Source: Misgurnus anguillicaudatus (Eukaryota > Chordata > Actinopteri > Cypriniformes > Cobitidae). Taken from it: DNA of 64,000 nt. Under the pieces are notes generated by a model that saw only the letters and a program-made list of their open reading frames with translations, did no database searches and had not been told where the DNA came from. Positions 12,716 to 22,910 of the stretch are shown one piece after another. Position numbers and translations under genes: made by a program. Location of the stretch: assembly GCF_027580225.2 (NCBI RefSeq), contig NC_073339.2:42390501-42454500 (forward strand), written 5' to 3'. Position 1 is the first letter of the stretch. Every line of letters starts with the position of its first letter.

Positions 12716-12811
12716 AAATGTTAATTTAAAACAAATATGCCAATAAAATGTTTTAAATTCATATTCATGTCCAGTTTTTTTTCTTATGTAGCAAGTAGCC
12801 ATGTAATAAGC

Positions 12812-12931
12812 GGGATAATGTAGAGGCAGCCGGTAGTTATCGGGAAATAAGCCCCTTCAGTGTGATACAAGACCTGATCACACTGTCGGGGCTTATATCC
12901 CGATAACTACCGGCTGCCTCTACATTATCCC
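12812..12931. repeat. Terminal 120-bp inverted repeat of the Crypton-like element
   Basis: GGGATAATGTAGAGGCAGCC at the left and its exact complement at the right are separated by matching AGTTATCGGG blocks and a short centre. It forms a hairpin with arms of about 55 bp. One-sided relatives occur at 1856-1960 and 7108-7190. Confidence 0.8.
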
Positions 12932-12959
12932 TTACATGTAAGCTGTCCCAGAAAATGAT

Positions 12960-13370
12960 GAACTGTAGCCTTAGCATCTGATTGTGCTGAAGTGTTTTCC
13001 TGCCATCACTGTCACCATTAGGAATTATACCAGACAGATAGGCTTCGCCGATTATGCCAATGATGCGTTTATCACTATAGATGTGTTTGATGATGATGAT
13101 GATGATGGTGGTCGTCCTCCAGTTTGAATACGATTTTTTTGAAGTAAGCTAATTTGCTTAAAAATGCTGCATTCCTTCTTCTGCGCACAGCATTTAGTTT
13201 GGCAATTACAAGCTGCACTGCTAAAAAATACAGTAGATGCAGTCCTGTCTCCATTTACCAAGCGTGCCTTGTTTTATTTTTTGGTTACTAAATTACCAAT
13301 ACCACCGTCATTCAACTTGAACAACTTGATGGAAACGCACCTAATTTGCATTTCTTTTTCTTTCTTTTTT
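12960..13370. other. Intergenic DNA, nothing recognised
   Basis: It contains a short (GAT)n run near 13,090 and no supported gene, RNA or element end. Confidence 0.5.
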
Positions 13371-13795
13371 GGTGAATTTTGAAAAGATTTGCTTCACCTT
13401 TGGATGGAAACCCAGCTACTCTTTGCATTTTATCAGCTCATTTGCATTTAAAAGGACACACCCAAAAACGGCACATTTTCCTCACACCTACAAGGTTTAA
13501 AGTTTTTAATTTATCCTTTAAGCAATACAAAGCTTCGACCAAAGTGCTCAAGCGAAGCAACAATCCAAAAACTTAATAAAATAAAAACAGAACATTGATA
13601 ATATCAAAACACAATCATACATATCATAACACAACAGCCTCTAGCATTTAAGAAATTCATACAATATAAAAACCAATTGGTAGTTTTTACATCTGTGGGA
13701 TATTTTGAGCTAAAGCTTTCCATACTCATTCTGGGTACACCAAAGACTTATTTTACATTTTCACAATGTTTTGTCAAATGTCCCCTTTAATAAAA
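13371..13795 (-). mobile_element. TTAA-type AGGGG MITE, partial copy
   Basis: It shares CATTTGCATTTAAAAGGACA, ACACCTACAA, GGGATATTTTGAGCTAAA and the terminal GTCCCCTTTAA with other copies in this window. One terminus is diverged. Confidence 0.55.
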
Positions 13796-14075
13796 TAAAA
13801 TAATTCAACTTTTGTGTGTTTTGGACATTTTAATATATTTTATACTATTTAAATTTAGTTTTACATTTTCGAGAATTTAACATCAAATTTTCCCCACAGA
13901 CAGAAATTAAAGCGCATAATAAGAAAGGCATCTGTCAAAAGTTATTTATTTATGCATTAATATTGTTTTTATGTCAATATAGCTATATATTTCATATCAA
14001 AATATGATATAGATGACTGATTTGATGATATATTGTACGTTCGCTTAGACTTTCTTGTGTAAATCTTTTTTAATG

Positions 14076-17073
14076 TCAGTGATCAATCAAATGGTCGTTG
14101 GCCTCACGAACAATCTGATCCAGTGCTTTTAGAATCAGAACATCAACATCATCTTCAGTTTCGATCTCTTCATGGTAGTTCTTCACTGGGAAGATGTTGC
14201 ACATTGGTACCCCAATCTTATCACGGCACATCTCCATCTAAAAAGAAATAAAACTAGAAAATAGCTTGCACATCATAATTCCCATATCAAAATATGATGA
14301 CTGACTTGATGACTGCATCTTCTCTTTGATTTTTTTGCTAGTGTAGATCTTCCTTAGATCATTCTTCACCAGTGGACATGCTTCATCTATTTTGGTCATG
14401 ACAATCACTTGAGGAATCCCTACAATGATGTCACAGAGGGAGGAAACGTAAGACACTTTATAACAGCACAAACTGTAATATGCAGATATTAAGAAAAGAC
14501 AACACAGTGTCAAGTGCATTAGAAATAATGGTGACAAATCGTCATTAGGGACACTGAAAACAAGAATCTCCACATCAAAAATATGAGGCTATCCTCAAAA
14601 GAATGTCTTGTAATAACTTCAGGCCATGTATCATTTTAATAACAAAAATCAACAAAAATGTTTATACACAACATATACATTTAGGGTTCAGTTTTACCCT
14701 TAGCACTGATTTTGTGGCGGATGATCTTCAACTTGTCAATAAGTTTGTCATCTGTGTATGTTACTGTATCAGCAGCTATGACATAAACCAGACAGAAAGA
14801 CTTGTCGGAGAGGTTGGGGTCCTTGTTATAATGCTGATCATCTTGAGGGAGCGAGTCTCTCTCGTCAAACTAAATTTGTAAAAAAGATGAAATATGAAAA
14901 ACATCAGGCATATTGCACACACACAAATCCTATCTCAAATGTTATTTTTTTAAATGCTATAAAATGATGTGGTCTATTACTTCATAGCCATCCATCACGT
15001 GGCCAAACACAGCATTGACAATGTCATCTGGTTGTGACCCTGTCATATTTTCAGCTTCTAAGCCCATTATGTCTCTGAAGATATAGGGCAAAGGCTTATC
15101 ACTACTTTTGATGTGATATCCTTTGAGCTACAAGAACAAAAATATAGAAGCATTTACACAGTTAGCAGACATTTTATCTAAAGTGAATTACAGTGCTTTG
15201 AGACATTTTAACTAATCTTTAGAAATCAAACTCATGACCTTGACATTGCTATTCATGAGAGGTAAGCATGTATTTTTGTCTACAAATTCTATAAAACCTT
15301 TATACAAAAACAATTTGTCTGGCTCAACTTTCTACAGTAGAGCTGTTGAATATTCTAACATTTTAATTTACTCCTTGATTTCTAAAATTATGTTGACAAA
15401 TACTTACTCTTCGTGTGAAACTTTTACTATCGCCACCAGCTGAATTTACTAGTGCACCGGATGTGATCCGTTCTTGAATGGCATTATTGATGGAGTTTAT
15501 AAAGCTGGACTTTCCTGCTCCAACTTGTCCGACAACCAGGATTTGGATGTTTTTCACAACTGGATTACTGGGAGTGAATTCTTCTAGATGCTTTATCAGG
15601 GCATCTTTCTGACTGTGTTAAGACAAGAAATACAATTCTTTGTTTTCATTAAAAGAAGATGTTTTCTCATATGTCATATTACATCTCCCCACTTCTGGGG
15701 CATATTGCCACAAAAGGACGATTTGTTTATTGACCTGAATCTTTTGTTCTGAGCAATATGAGAAACATTTTATTGTAGCTTATAAGAGTTAGACACAGAG
15801 GATTAAACAATTCCATAAACATATTACCATTTACAAACCAGTAAACCATTTGATATTCGTTGTTGTTTTGTTTGATGTCACCATTATGGTGATCATTAAG
15901 TTCTTTTGTTAAAGGGGCCATGGCATGAAAATCTGACATTTTCCATGTTTAAGTGCTATAATTGGGTTGCTTCTAAGTTAGCTTCTAAGTTACCCAGTAA
16001 CTTAGTTTTGGTAAAACATTATCTGAAAGCACATGAAAAATTAGGTCATTGAAATTTGGCTCTCCTTATGATGTCATAAGGAGATCTTATTATAATAATA
16101 CCGCCCCTTAAAGGGGCCATGTCACAGGACTTTTTAAAGATGTAAAATAAATCTTTGTTGTCCCCAGAGTACCCAGTGTCACATTTTTGCTCACACCTAC
16201 AAAGTGTCAATTTTAACATGTTCTAATAAATTATCTATATGGTATTTTGAGCTAAAACTTCACGTCTGGGGACACCAAGGATTTATTTTACATCTTAAAA
16301 AAGTCTTGTGACATGGCCCCTTTAACCCTCTACAGCAGTGTTCTTCAACCCTGGTCCTAGAGGACCCCCTTCCAGAATGTTTTAGATGTCTCCTTAATCA
16401 ACACACCTGTTTTAACTTATCAGCTTGTTAGGGAGACATTCTGGAAGGAGGCTGATGAGTTGGTTCAGGTGTTTTAAATGAGGAGACATCCAAAACTTTC
16501 TGGAAGGGGGTCCTCCAGGACCAGGGTTGAAGAACACTGCTACAGCACAGGGTTGCCCTCAGGCAACAAACAAAATTAAAAAAAAATATATGTATAATAT
16601 CACCTGACATGTCTCAACAATTAAATGAGGGGCTGAAGTGGCTGTGACCTTTTGTTTGGGGCTGGAGCAGTGCTTTTTGGAATCAAAGCCACATGGGATG
16701 CCATCAATTGGCAGAATAAATATCACTTTTTAACATGTTTAAATTGAAATAATTTTACAGAAAAAATATATGTATGTGCATCAGTATGTAAAGAAGTATG
16801 TTTGTTTGTCTGAAGACTTTCTTTGTTGTTATTTTCATTCTTGGACCGTGTTTGTTGCCCCTGGGCAACGTTGTGCTATAAGGGAACAAAAACACTAAAG
16901 TTTTTTTTATCTGATAAGATATATGTATTAAAAAAGTTCAACTCTAACAAACATCAATCACAAATGATTCCAGTTAATCACAAACATGACTAATTAGTTT
17001 TATGGGCAACATTGTGCAGTTAGACCACTTTTGTTCAAGCAATATCATGCCAAAATGATGCATAACGCACACA

Positions 17074-17117
<44 letters not shown>

Positions 17118-17847
17118 CACACTTGTTGGTTTATATGTTTATATGAAAATGTGAAAAACATTTGCACATGCAGTGATAGTTACACTTAGTAGTGTGCACC
17201 TTCTGCTGGAATAATTTGTGATTGGTGTTTTTTTTCTAATGCATATATTGCTTATATATGCATATAATGCATATTTATCATATAAAAAACCTTGGTGTTT
17301 TTATACCATTATAGCACAATGTTGCCGTAAGGCAAAAAAAGTCAGGAATGGTGGAGGGAAAAAATTGTGTGATGGATATTTTATCAGTGACACCCAAGCT
17401 CCCAAAAGAGGTGAAATATTTTTCCACAAAAAATAAAAAGCCATAGAGGGTTAGTAGTTCTTGCTTTAGCTGGTGTAGCAGTATGAAAGTATTATACACT
17501 GACTGCTGCTATTTTCTGCAATCTGGTCCCTGATTAACAAATAATTAAACTCTGTCTGTGAAACTGTCCCAACAAGAATTACATATGAATAAAGTTAATC
17601 AGGAAAATCAACACAGTTTACCAATAGCCTAGAATAACTTAAGTACTGAAGAATATACTTTAATTACTTACTCCCATTTAAAGTTCCTCCATGGTTTATC
17701 CAATTCTATTGGAAAAATATAGATCACATAAAAATTCATTTTGTTTTAGAAATATTAATACAAATCATCCAAATATTGGTTATTTGTCTGGAATAAAGAA
17801 ATCTTACCTGGCTTTGGTGCTGCAGGCTTTGATTCTGATGACCCCAT
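14076..17847 (-). CDS. Interferon-induced protein 44-like GTPase, gene A
   Basis: IFI44-like proteins are cytoplasmic P-loop GTPase-domain proteins induced by interferon. Coding exons in transcript order are: 17847-17808 (ATG, MGSSESKPAAPKP), 17705-17672, 15612-15408, 15127-14981, 14869-14698, 14419-about 14319, and 14237-14076 (TGA). G1 is GQVGAGKSS, G3 is DIMG and G4 is TKID. Exon sizes of 34, 205 and 172 equal those of gene B. The start was chosen because exon 2 matches gene B exon 2 and follows a TATA/ISRE promoter and an untranslated exon 1 (about 18,270-18,206). Oddity: at the expected end of the penultimate exon there is no in-phase GT donor, and read-through ends at the TAG of the last acceptor. 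The last exon may therefore be lost or reached out of frame. No TLDc domain is seen. Confidence 0.8.
15909..16107 (+). mobile_element. TTAA-type AGGGG MITE, half copy in gene A intron
   Basis: It starts TTAAAGGGGCCATGGCATGA and shares TTTTCCATGTTTAAGTGCTA with the 59,677 copy. It ends where the next element begins at TTAA 16,108. Confidence 0.6.
16108..16325. mobile_element. 218-bp TTAA-flanked MITE
   Basis: TTAA at both ends, then AGGGGCCATGTCACAGGACT and its near-exact inverse. The terminal inverted repeats are about 40 bp. TTAA duplication is the hallmark of piggyBac-type insertion. It is a shorter sibling of the 440-bp family in this window. Confidence 0.7.
16336..16539. mobile_element. 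hAT-like MITE (CAGTGTTCTTCAACCC termini)
   Basis: The ends CAGTGTTCTTCAACCCTGGT and its inverse at 16,520-16,539 give terminal inverted repeats of about 45 bp. CTACAG flanks both sides as a 6-bp or longer direct repeat. There is no ORF. It lies in an intron of ifi44-like gene A. Confidence 0.65.
16545..17440. other. Intron 3 remainder of gene A with GGCAAC repeats
   Basis: Repeated words GTTGCCC..GGGCAAC and GGCAACATTGTGC occur at about 16,552, 16,855, 17,008 and 17,317. They suggest an unclassified repeat with internal inverted motifs. No gene is supported. Confidence 0.3.
17067..17122. repeat. (ACGC)n microsatellite
   Basis: About 50 bp of ACGC units flanked by CA-rich sequence. Confidence 0.9.
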
Positions 17848-18205
17848 TTTTATGTTGTTTTTTACCTACATCATGAATATTCATCAGCAATATCTTCTTA
17901 TAAACAAAGACCAATTGACAAAATGACTTCTCATCGTAGCTCTCACTTAAGTCAATTATGGAAGGGTTTTCGTTTTTACACTAGGTCAAATCCTCATGTT
18001 CACATATATAACTTATTACATATACTTTTTGCACACCAACCATATTATTTGCAAATATTGTGTTTGACAAAACTTAGTACGTTTATGTATTTACATGAAC
18101 AGAGACAAACTGTGCTAAAAACTAAATTTAAAAATCTTTTATCGGAGCTATAATCTTTTTTCAGTTGGCTCCAAATGTTATATAAATGAATTTTAATTTG
18201 CTGAC

Positions 18206-18331
18206 CTGTGTTTATTCTGAATACTTGAAGATTGTCTTAGCTGGAGATTGTGCTGTGTTGATTCATTCAGCTGCAGTGAACAACTGTACAAGGCTTTTAT
18301 AGTCCATTGTTATACTTTCACTTTTATTTTG
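18206..18331 (-). promoter_or_regulatory. ifi44-like gene A promoter and untranslated exon 1
   Basis: Read on the minus strand: AAAAGTGAAAGT (ISRE-like) at about 18,327-18,314, then ACTATAAAAG (TATA box) at about 18,301-18,292. A short leader with CAGCTGAATGA follows, with a donor CAG|GTCAGC at 18,206. The same order of ISRE, TATA and leader is seen upstream of genes B and C. Confidence 0.7.
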
Positions 18332-18454
18332 TTGTATTTATGAGTATTAGCTTTAGTGGTTTAAAATGAACTTTCAAAAAGATAATCCCTTTCGCTTTCT
18401 CTATCTCTAAAAGTTGCAAGCAGTAACCGTTTTTGGCATAGGCGAACATGTACA

Positions 18455-18690
18455 GGGGGTAATTTATCATTTTGTCTTTGTCAACATTTTATATGCGTCT
18501 GTTCAAGGTGGGCTAGCCTTCCGCATCTAGGTGGCTTATCACAGGGAACCACAGATCCTTAGGGAAAGACAGACACCAGAGGGAATGCTGATCTAAAGGG
18601 ACAACTTTAAGGCCCAGACCCTGGAACTGGAGACACATCATAAACCTTTCCTAACCAGCACCCTGCATGGTACGTGCAATACACAATACT
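18455..18690 (+). pseudogene. nol6 relic, left half (copy of exon at 5289-5452)
   Basis: It matches the functional nol6 exon and its flanking introns (5240-5480) almost base for base. Two in-frame stops have arisen: TAG at 18,528-18,530, where nol6 has CAG, and TAA at 18,594-18,596, where nol6 has TAC. The copy cannot be coding. Its right continuation is at 21,017, beyond a nested insertion. Confidence 0.85.
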
Positions 18691-18863
18691 GCAATATGCA
18701 CACTGTAAAAAATACTTTGCTGCCTAAAATTTTTTGTTGAATTAACTCGGATTTACAAGTCATTTCAACTTACTATGCTTTATCTTGACTAGAGATGAGT
18801 TGTTATAACTACAGGTGATGTCAGGATCCCAAGTGTTAAATGTATTTAGTCTTGTTGGGCTAC

Positions 18864-19324
18864 TGTCAGGACTCTGCCTTGAAGTCTTGTTAAATTTTGT
18901 ATCTTGTCATGGTGGCAGAGTTCTGGCAGTCCCTGGCCTTGTGTGGAGGTTCATGCCTTGTTTTTGTGTTTGGGCATGTACCTCCGGTGTCTTGTCATTT
19001 GTCCCCGCTCCCTCGTCCTCCTGCTTATTGTTAATTATCACTTATTCCCATCACCTGTTCCCCGCTCGTTATCTTGTTTGGTTTGCTCTATTTAATGTCA
19101 GTGTTTCTTTAGTTCTGTGCAGGATCATTGTGTTGTGTTCTGTTGCCGTGTTTCGTGTTGCTATCTAAGTCAAGATACCCAGTCTTAGTGTTATTTGTGA
19201 AGTTCGTGTTTGATGTTGCGTACCCCCTCGTGGGTGTTTGTTTTTGTGTGTTTAAAATAAAGTGTCTTTTGTTTTCCCCGACATCGTCTGCTATTGGGTT
19301 CATCTGTTCCTGCTAACCCTCACA
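18864..19324 (+). repeat. Left LTR (461 bp)
   Basis: It starts TGTCAGGACTCTGCC and ends CTAACCCTCACA (TG...CA). An AATAAA-type signal (AAAATAAAGTG) lies near 19,255. It appears identical to the right LTR where I compared them. Confidence 0.85.
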
Positions 19325-20250
19325 GAATGATCCTGCCAAAACTGAACCCAGCAACGGTGTCGGGGTTGGTTTCTACACCTCCTGTTTGTGTTCTGCTGCC
19401 AATCGTGGGGCGTCCTTTCCCGGATTGGCTGACCAGGAGGATCCGTGGGCGGCTCTTTGCCGAGCTTTGGAGCGCTGCTGTCAAGTCCGATCCAGACCTT
19501 AAGGAGTTGGCTGCCTTGTCCGGTCCGATCCTTGGCTTGGCCGCCGTTTGGTTTGTCTCTGCTCACGAGTCGACCCAGCCCGCGCAGTCGACCCAGCCCG
19601 CGCAGCCCGCGCAGTCGACCCAGCCCGCGCAGCCCGCGCAGTCGACCCAGCCCGCGCAGCCCGCGCAGTCGACCCAGCCCGCGCAGCCCGCGCAGTCGAC
19701 CCAGCCCGCGCAGCCCGCGCAGTCGACCCAGCCCGCGCAGCCCGCGCAGTCCGCGCAGCCCGCGCAGCCCGCGCAGCCCGCGCAGCCCGCGCAGTCCGCG
19801 CAGCCCGCGCAGCCCGCGCAGTCGACCCAGCCCGCGCAGCCCGCGCAGTCGACCCAGCCCGCGCAGCCCGCGCAGTCGACCCAGCCCGCGCAGCCCGCGC
19901 AGTCGACCCAGCCCGCGCAGCCCGCGCAGTCGACCCAGCCCGCGCAGCCCGCGCAGTCGACCCAGCCCGCGCAGCCCGCGCAGTCGACCCAGCCCGCGCA
20001 GCCCGCGCAGTCGACCCAGCCCGCGCAGCCCGCGCAGTCGACCCAGCCCGCGCAGCCCGCGCAGTCGACCCAGCCCGCGCAGCCCGCGCAGTCGACCCAG
20101 CCCGCGCAGCCCGCGCAGTCGACCCAGCCCGCGCAGCCCGCGCAGTCGACCCAGCCCGCGTTATTGGAGACTGAGCATCTGAAGCCAGTGAGGTCTGCGC
20201 AGTCCCAGCTGCGTCCTTGCCCCAAACCCCCGTGGACTGTCCTGTTTTAG
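19294..20250 (+). CDS. Repeat-protein ORF inside the LTR element
   Basis: An open frame of 318 codons begins in the tail of the left LTR; the in-frame ATG at 19,327 just after the LTR is an alternative start. The N-terminal part of about 90 residues includes GRPFPDWLTRRIRGRLFAEL and DLKELAALSGPILGLAAVWF and may be a reduced Gag-like segment. After it come about 22 copies of the 9-residue unit QSTQPAQPA, then a short unique tail. I do not recognise a domain. The repeat is open in other frames too, so its openness is weak evidence for translation. Confidence 0.35.
   Translation: MGSSVPANPHRMILPKLNPATVSGLVSTPPVCVLLPIVGRPFPDWLTRRIRGRLFAELWSAAVKSDPDLKELAALSGPILGLAAVWFVSAHESTQPAQSTQPAQPAQSTQPAQPAQSTQPAQPAQSTQPAQPAQSTQPAQPAQSTQPAQPAQSAQPAQPAQPAQPAQSAQPAQPAQSTQPAQPAQSTQPAQPAQSTQPAQPAQSTQPAQPAQSTQPAQPAQSTQPAQPAQSTQPAQPAQSTQPAQPAQSTQPAQPAQSTQPAQPAQSTQPAQPAQSTQPAQPAQSTQPALLETEHLKPVRSAQSQLRPCPKPPWTVLF
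19569..20160. repeat. 27-bp GC-rich minisatellite
   Basis: About 22 tandem copies of a 27-bp unit made of CAG, TCG, ACC, CAG, CCC, GCG, CAG, CCC, GCG. A variant patch at 19,740-19,815 has TCC replacing TCGACC. The unit length is a multiple of three and contains no stop in any of the six frames. Confidence 0.95.
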
Positions 20251-20411
20251 TGTCTTGTGGACTTCAGTGTGTTTGATAAGTTTTGTTTTGCACCTTTTGT
20301 TATTTTATAGTCTGATGTGTTCATAGTCTTGTCATGTTTATTATTTGTCATGTTCTTGTCTTGTGTGTTCCCTTTTTGGACGCCAGGTGGCGTCCTTTGA
20401 GGAAGGGCTAC

Positions 20412-20872
20412 TGTCAGGACTCTGCCTTGAAGTCTTGTTAAATTTTGTATCTTGTCATGGTGGCAGAGTTCTGGCAGTCCCTGGCCTTGTGTGGAGGTTC
20501 ATGCCTTGTTTTTGTGTTTGGGCATGTACCTCCGGTGTCTTGTCATTTGTCCCCGCTCCCTCGTCCTCCTGCTTATTGTTAATTATCACTTATTCCCATC
20601 ACCTGTTCCCCGCTCGTTATCTTGTTTGGTTTGCTCTATTTAATGTCAGTGTTTCTTTAGTTCTGTGCAGGATCATTGTGTTGTGTTCTGTTGCCGTGTT
20701 TCGTGTTGCTATCTAAGTCAAGATACCCAGTCTTAGTGTTATTTGTGAAGTTCGTGTTTGATGTTGCGTACCCCCTCGTGGGTGTTTGTTTTTGTGTGTT
20801 TAAAATAAAGTGTCTTTTGTTTTCCCCGACATCGTCTGCTATTGGGTTCATCTGTTCCTGCTAACCCTCACA
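20412..20872 (+). repeat. Right LTR (461 bp)
   Basis: Same length and termini as the left LTR. All short translated stretches of the two LTRs match exactly, so the insertion appears recent. Confidence 0.85.
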
Positions 20873-21016
20873 GGTGAGTTGTTATAACTTATAAAATTAA
20901 GTTGACTTTTCTCAACTATATTTTATAAGTTGTGACAACTCTTCTCTGTTGACATGACTTGTAAATCTGAGTTGATTTAACAAAAAAATTTAAGGCAGCA
21001 AAGTTTTTTTACAGTG

Positions 21017-21465
21017 CAGCTTTACTGCAATGCAACTTTTTGATACGGTTATGTTTATACTGCATTTTGATAATAAGCTTGAACAGAAACAAGTTTGAGA
21101 TTGTACTTGTAACATCTCTTTTGTTATATGTGACCATAAGGGTAAAATATTTGAAATTGCAATCACCCGGAAGCTATCCATTGATGTATGGTTTGATATG
21201 ATAGGTTGATATTTGTCCGAAATATGATTTAAATATCTGGAATGTGAGGGTAAAAAAAATCCAAATCTTGAGAAAATCCAAATGAAGTTTTTAGCAATGC
21301 ATATTACTAATGAAAAGGTTTGTTTTAGCACTCTCTGCTGGCTTACCACTGTAATGACCTTGTGGACTGAATGGGGATACACATTTTTTTCCAAAATATC
21401 TTCATGGAACATGATCTTTACATAATATCCTAATGATTTTTGACATAAAAGCAAACATCTATATT
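21017..21465 (+). pseudogene. nol6 relic, right half (intron and MITE, exon deleted)
   Basis: It continues the nol6 copy with GATAATAAGCTTGAACAGAA, which is in the functional intron at about 5529-5546, then jumps to sequence equal to 5732 onward. The exon 5579-5731 is therefore deleted. The following MITE (5751-6224 in nol6) is also present, and resumes at 22,858-22,900 after another insertion. Confidence 0.75.
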
Positions 21466-22857
21466 TTAAAAGTCACGTTCTTTCTGTGTTTTTTAAGCTT
21501 TGATTGTGTTTACTGTGCACAATACAACATGTGGTTATGTTTCACGTGTAAACAAGAAGTATTTTTTCACACAATTTACTTATCTGTATAGCGCTCTTTT
21601 CACTGTCCTAAAAACGGACTGATGTCTTTTTTGCCCTCCTTCAGAAATTTGTATCGAGTTCTGATTGTTTAGTGTGTTGTGATTCGATAGCAGCTTAGCT
21701 TGCCGTTAGCTTAGCTGGTGACTGACTTATTCCTGTGGGCGGAGTTTAGTCAAAAATCTGTTCTAGTGATGTCATTAAAGGAATATTCCATTTTCTTAAA
21801 AGAAAAATCCAGATAATTTACTCACCACCATGTCATCTAAAATGTTGATGTCTTTCTTTGTTCAGTTGAGAAGAAATTATGTTTTTTGAGAAAAACATTG
21901 CAGGATTTTTCTCATTTTAATGGACTTTGATAAAGCCCAACATTTAATACATAACTCAACACTTAACAGTTTTTTTCAACGGAGTTTCAAAGGACTATAA
22001 ACAATCCCAAACGATTGATAAGGGTCTTGTCTAGCGAAACGATTGTCATTTTTGACAGGAGAAATAACAAATATACACTTTTAAACCACAACTTCTCGTC
22101 AAGATCCGATCCAGCGCGACCTAACGTAAATGCGTAGTGACGTAGGGAGGTCACGTGTTACATATATAAAACGAACATTTACGGACCATTTTAAACAATA
22201 AACTGACACAAAGACATTAATTAGTATCAGTTGACATACAACAACATAGCAACGGTCCTCTTTCAACACATTTGTAAACGCTGGGGCGGAGTTTCGCGTT
22301 CGTCCTCTGTGACCTCTTGACGTCATGACTTATTGCGTGGGGTCAGCTGGCGTATCACGACCAGATCTACATGACGAGAAGTTGTGGTTTAAAAGTGTAT
22401 ATTTTTTATTTTTCTTGTCAAAAATGACAATCGTTTTGCTAGATAAGACCCCTTTGCCTTTGGGATTGTTTATAGTCCTTTGAAACTCTGTTGAAAGTGT
22501 TGAGTTAAGTGTTGGGCTCTATTAAAGTCCATTAAAATGAGAAAAATCCTGCAATAATTTCTTCTCGACTGAACAAAGAAAGACATCAACATTTTGGATG
22601 ACATGGTGGTGAGTAAATTATCTGGATTTTTCTTTTAAGAAAATTTACTAATCCTTTAAAGCAGGAAATAGAGGGCTGTAGTCCAAACCAGCCGTTCTCT
22701 GTATAGACTTTGAAAGATGAATTCTATTGAAGAAAATATATCGCCTGGCAGTGAACATTGAGCTTTAGCATTTTACAGGTATTATTTATACTATTATAGC
22801 AACATTGCACACTAACTAGGGTTTAAAAAATAGGATCAGAAAGAACATGACCTTTAA
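21466..22857. mobile_element. TTAA-flanked element with GTCACGTTCTTTCTG termini
   Basis: TTAA lies on both sides, then AAGTCACGTTCTTTCTG at the left and its near-inverse CAGAAAGAACATGACC at the right. It splits the MITE inside the nol6 relic. A second TTAA element (21,775-22,659) is nested in it. Confidence 0.65.
21775..22659. mobile_element. 885-bp TTAA-flanked element with ~290-bp inverted repeats
   Basis: TTAAAGGAATATTCC at the left and ATCCTTTAA at the right. The arms match over most of 290 bp (for example AACAAAGAAAGACATCAACA at the right against its complement at the left). There is no transposase. It is a piggyBac-type non-autonomous element by its TTAA site. Confidence 0.75.
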
Positions 22858-22910
22858 AATTGTAGTTTTGGCTTTTTCTACAAATATACCCATGCATATT
22901 ACATACATAC

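Larger units (their letters stand above)
12229..12932 (+). mobile_element. Crypton-like non-autonomous element, copy 2
   Basis: A plus-strand copy of the element at 7108-7775. From left to right it has a shared CTCTCTGG...GATTGGTCAG edge and a promoter-like block with TTTGGCGCCATCTTGTGACG. The degraded ORF follows, then a terminal hairpin. The two copies face each other in opposite orientation, about 4.5 kb apart. No full recombinase is present. Confidence 0.5.
18819..20872 (+). mobile_element. Non-autonomous LTR retroelement with minisatellite
   Basis: Flanked by a perfect 5-bp direct repeat GGTGA (18,814-18,818 and 20,873-20,877) inside the MITE above. It has two 461-bp LTRs and a 1.1-kb interior with no protease, RT or integrase. 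A polypurine-like GAGGAAGGG precedes the right LTR. The left side carries 45 extra bases (18,819-18,863), also starting TGTCAGGA, before the LTR proper. Mobilisation must have been supplied in trans. Confidence 0.75.
18701..21016. mobile_element. CACTGTAAAAAA MITE, split by an LTR element
   Basis: The ends CACTGTAAAAAATACTTTGC and its inverse (GCAAAGTTTTTTTACAGTG) continue inward for about 65 bp as inverted repeats. The nol6 relic resumes directly on both sides with CA shared at the junctions. The interior is interrupted by the LTR element 18,819-20,872. Confidence 0.75.

Noticed and set aside
19445..20225. Long ORFs in other frames and on the minus strand across the minisatellite
   Set aside because: They exist only because the 27-bp unit has no stop in any frame; start sites and flanks show no independent coding signal.
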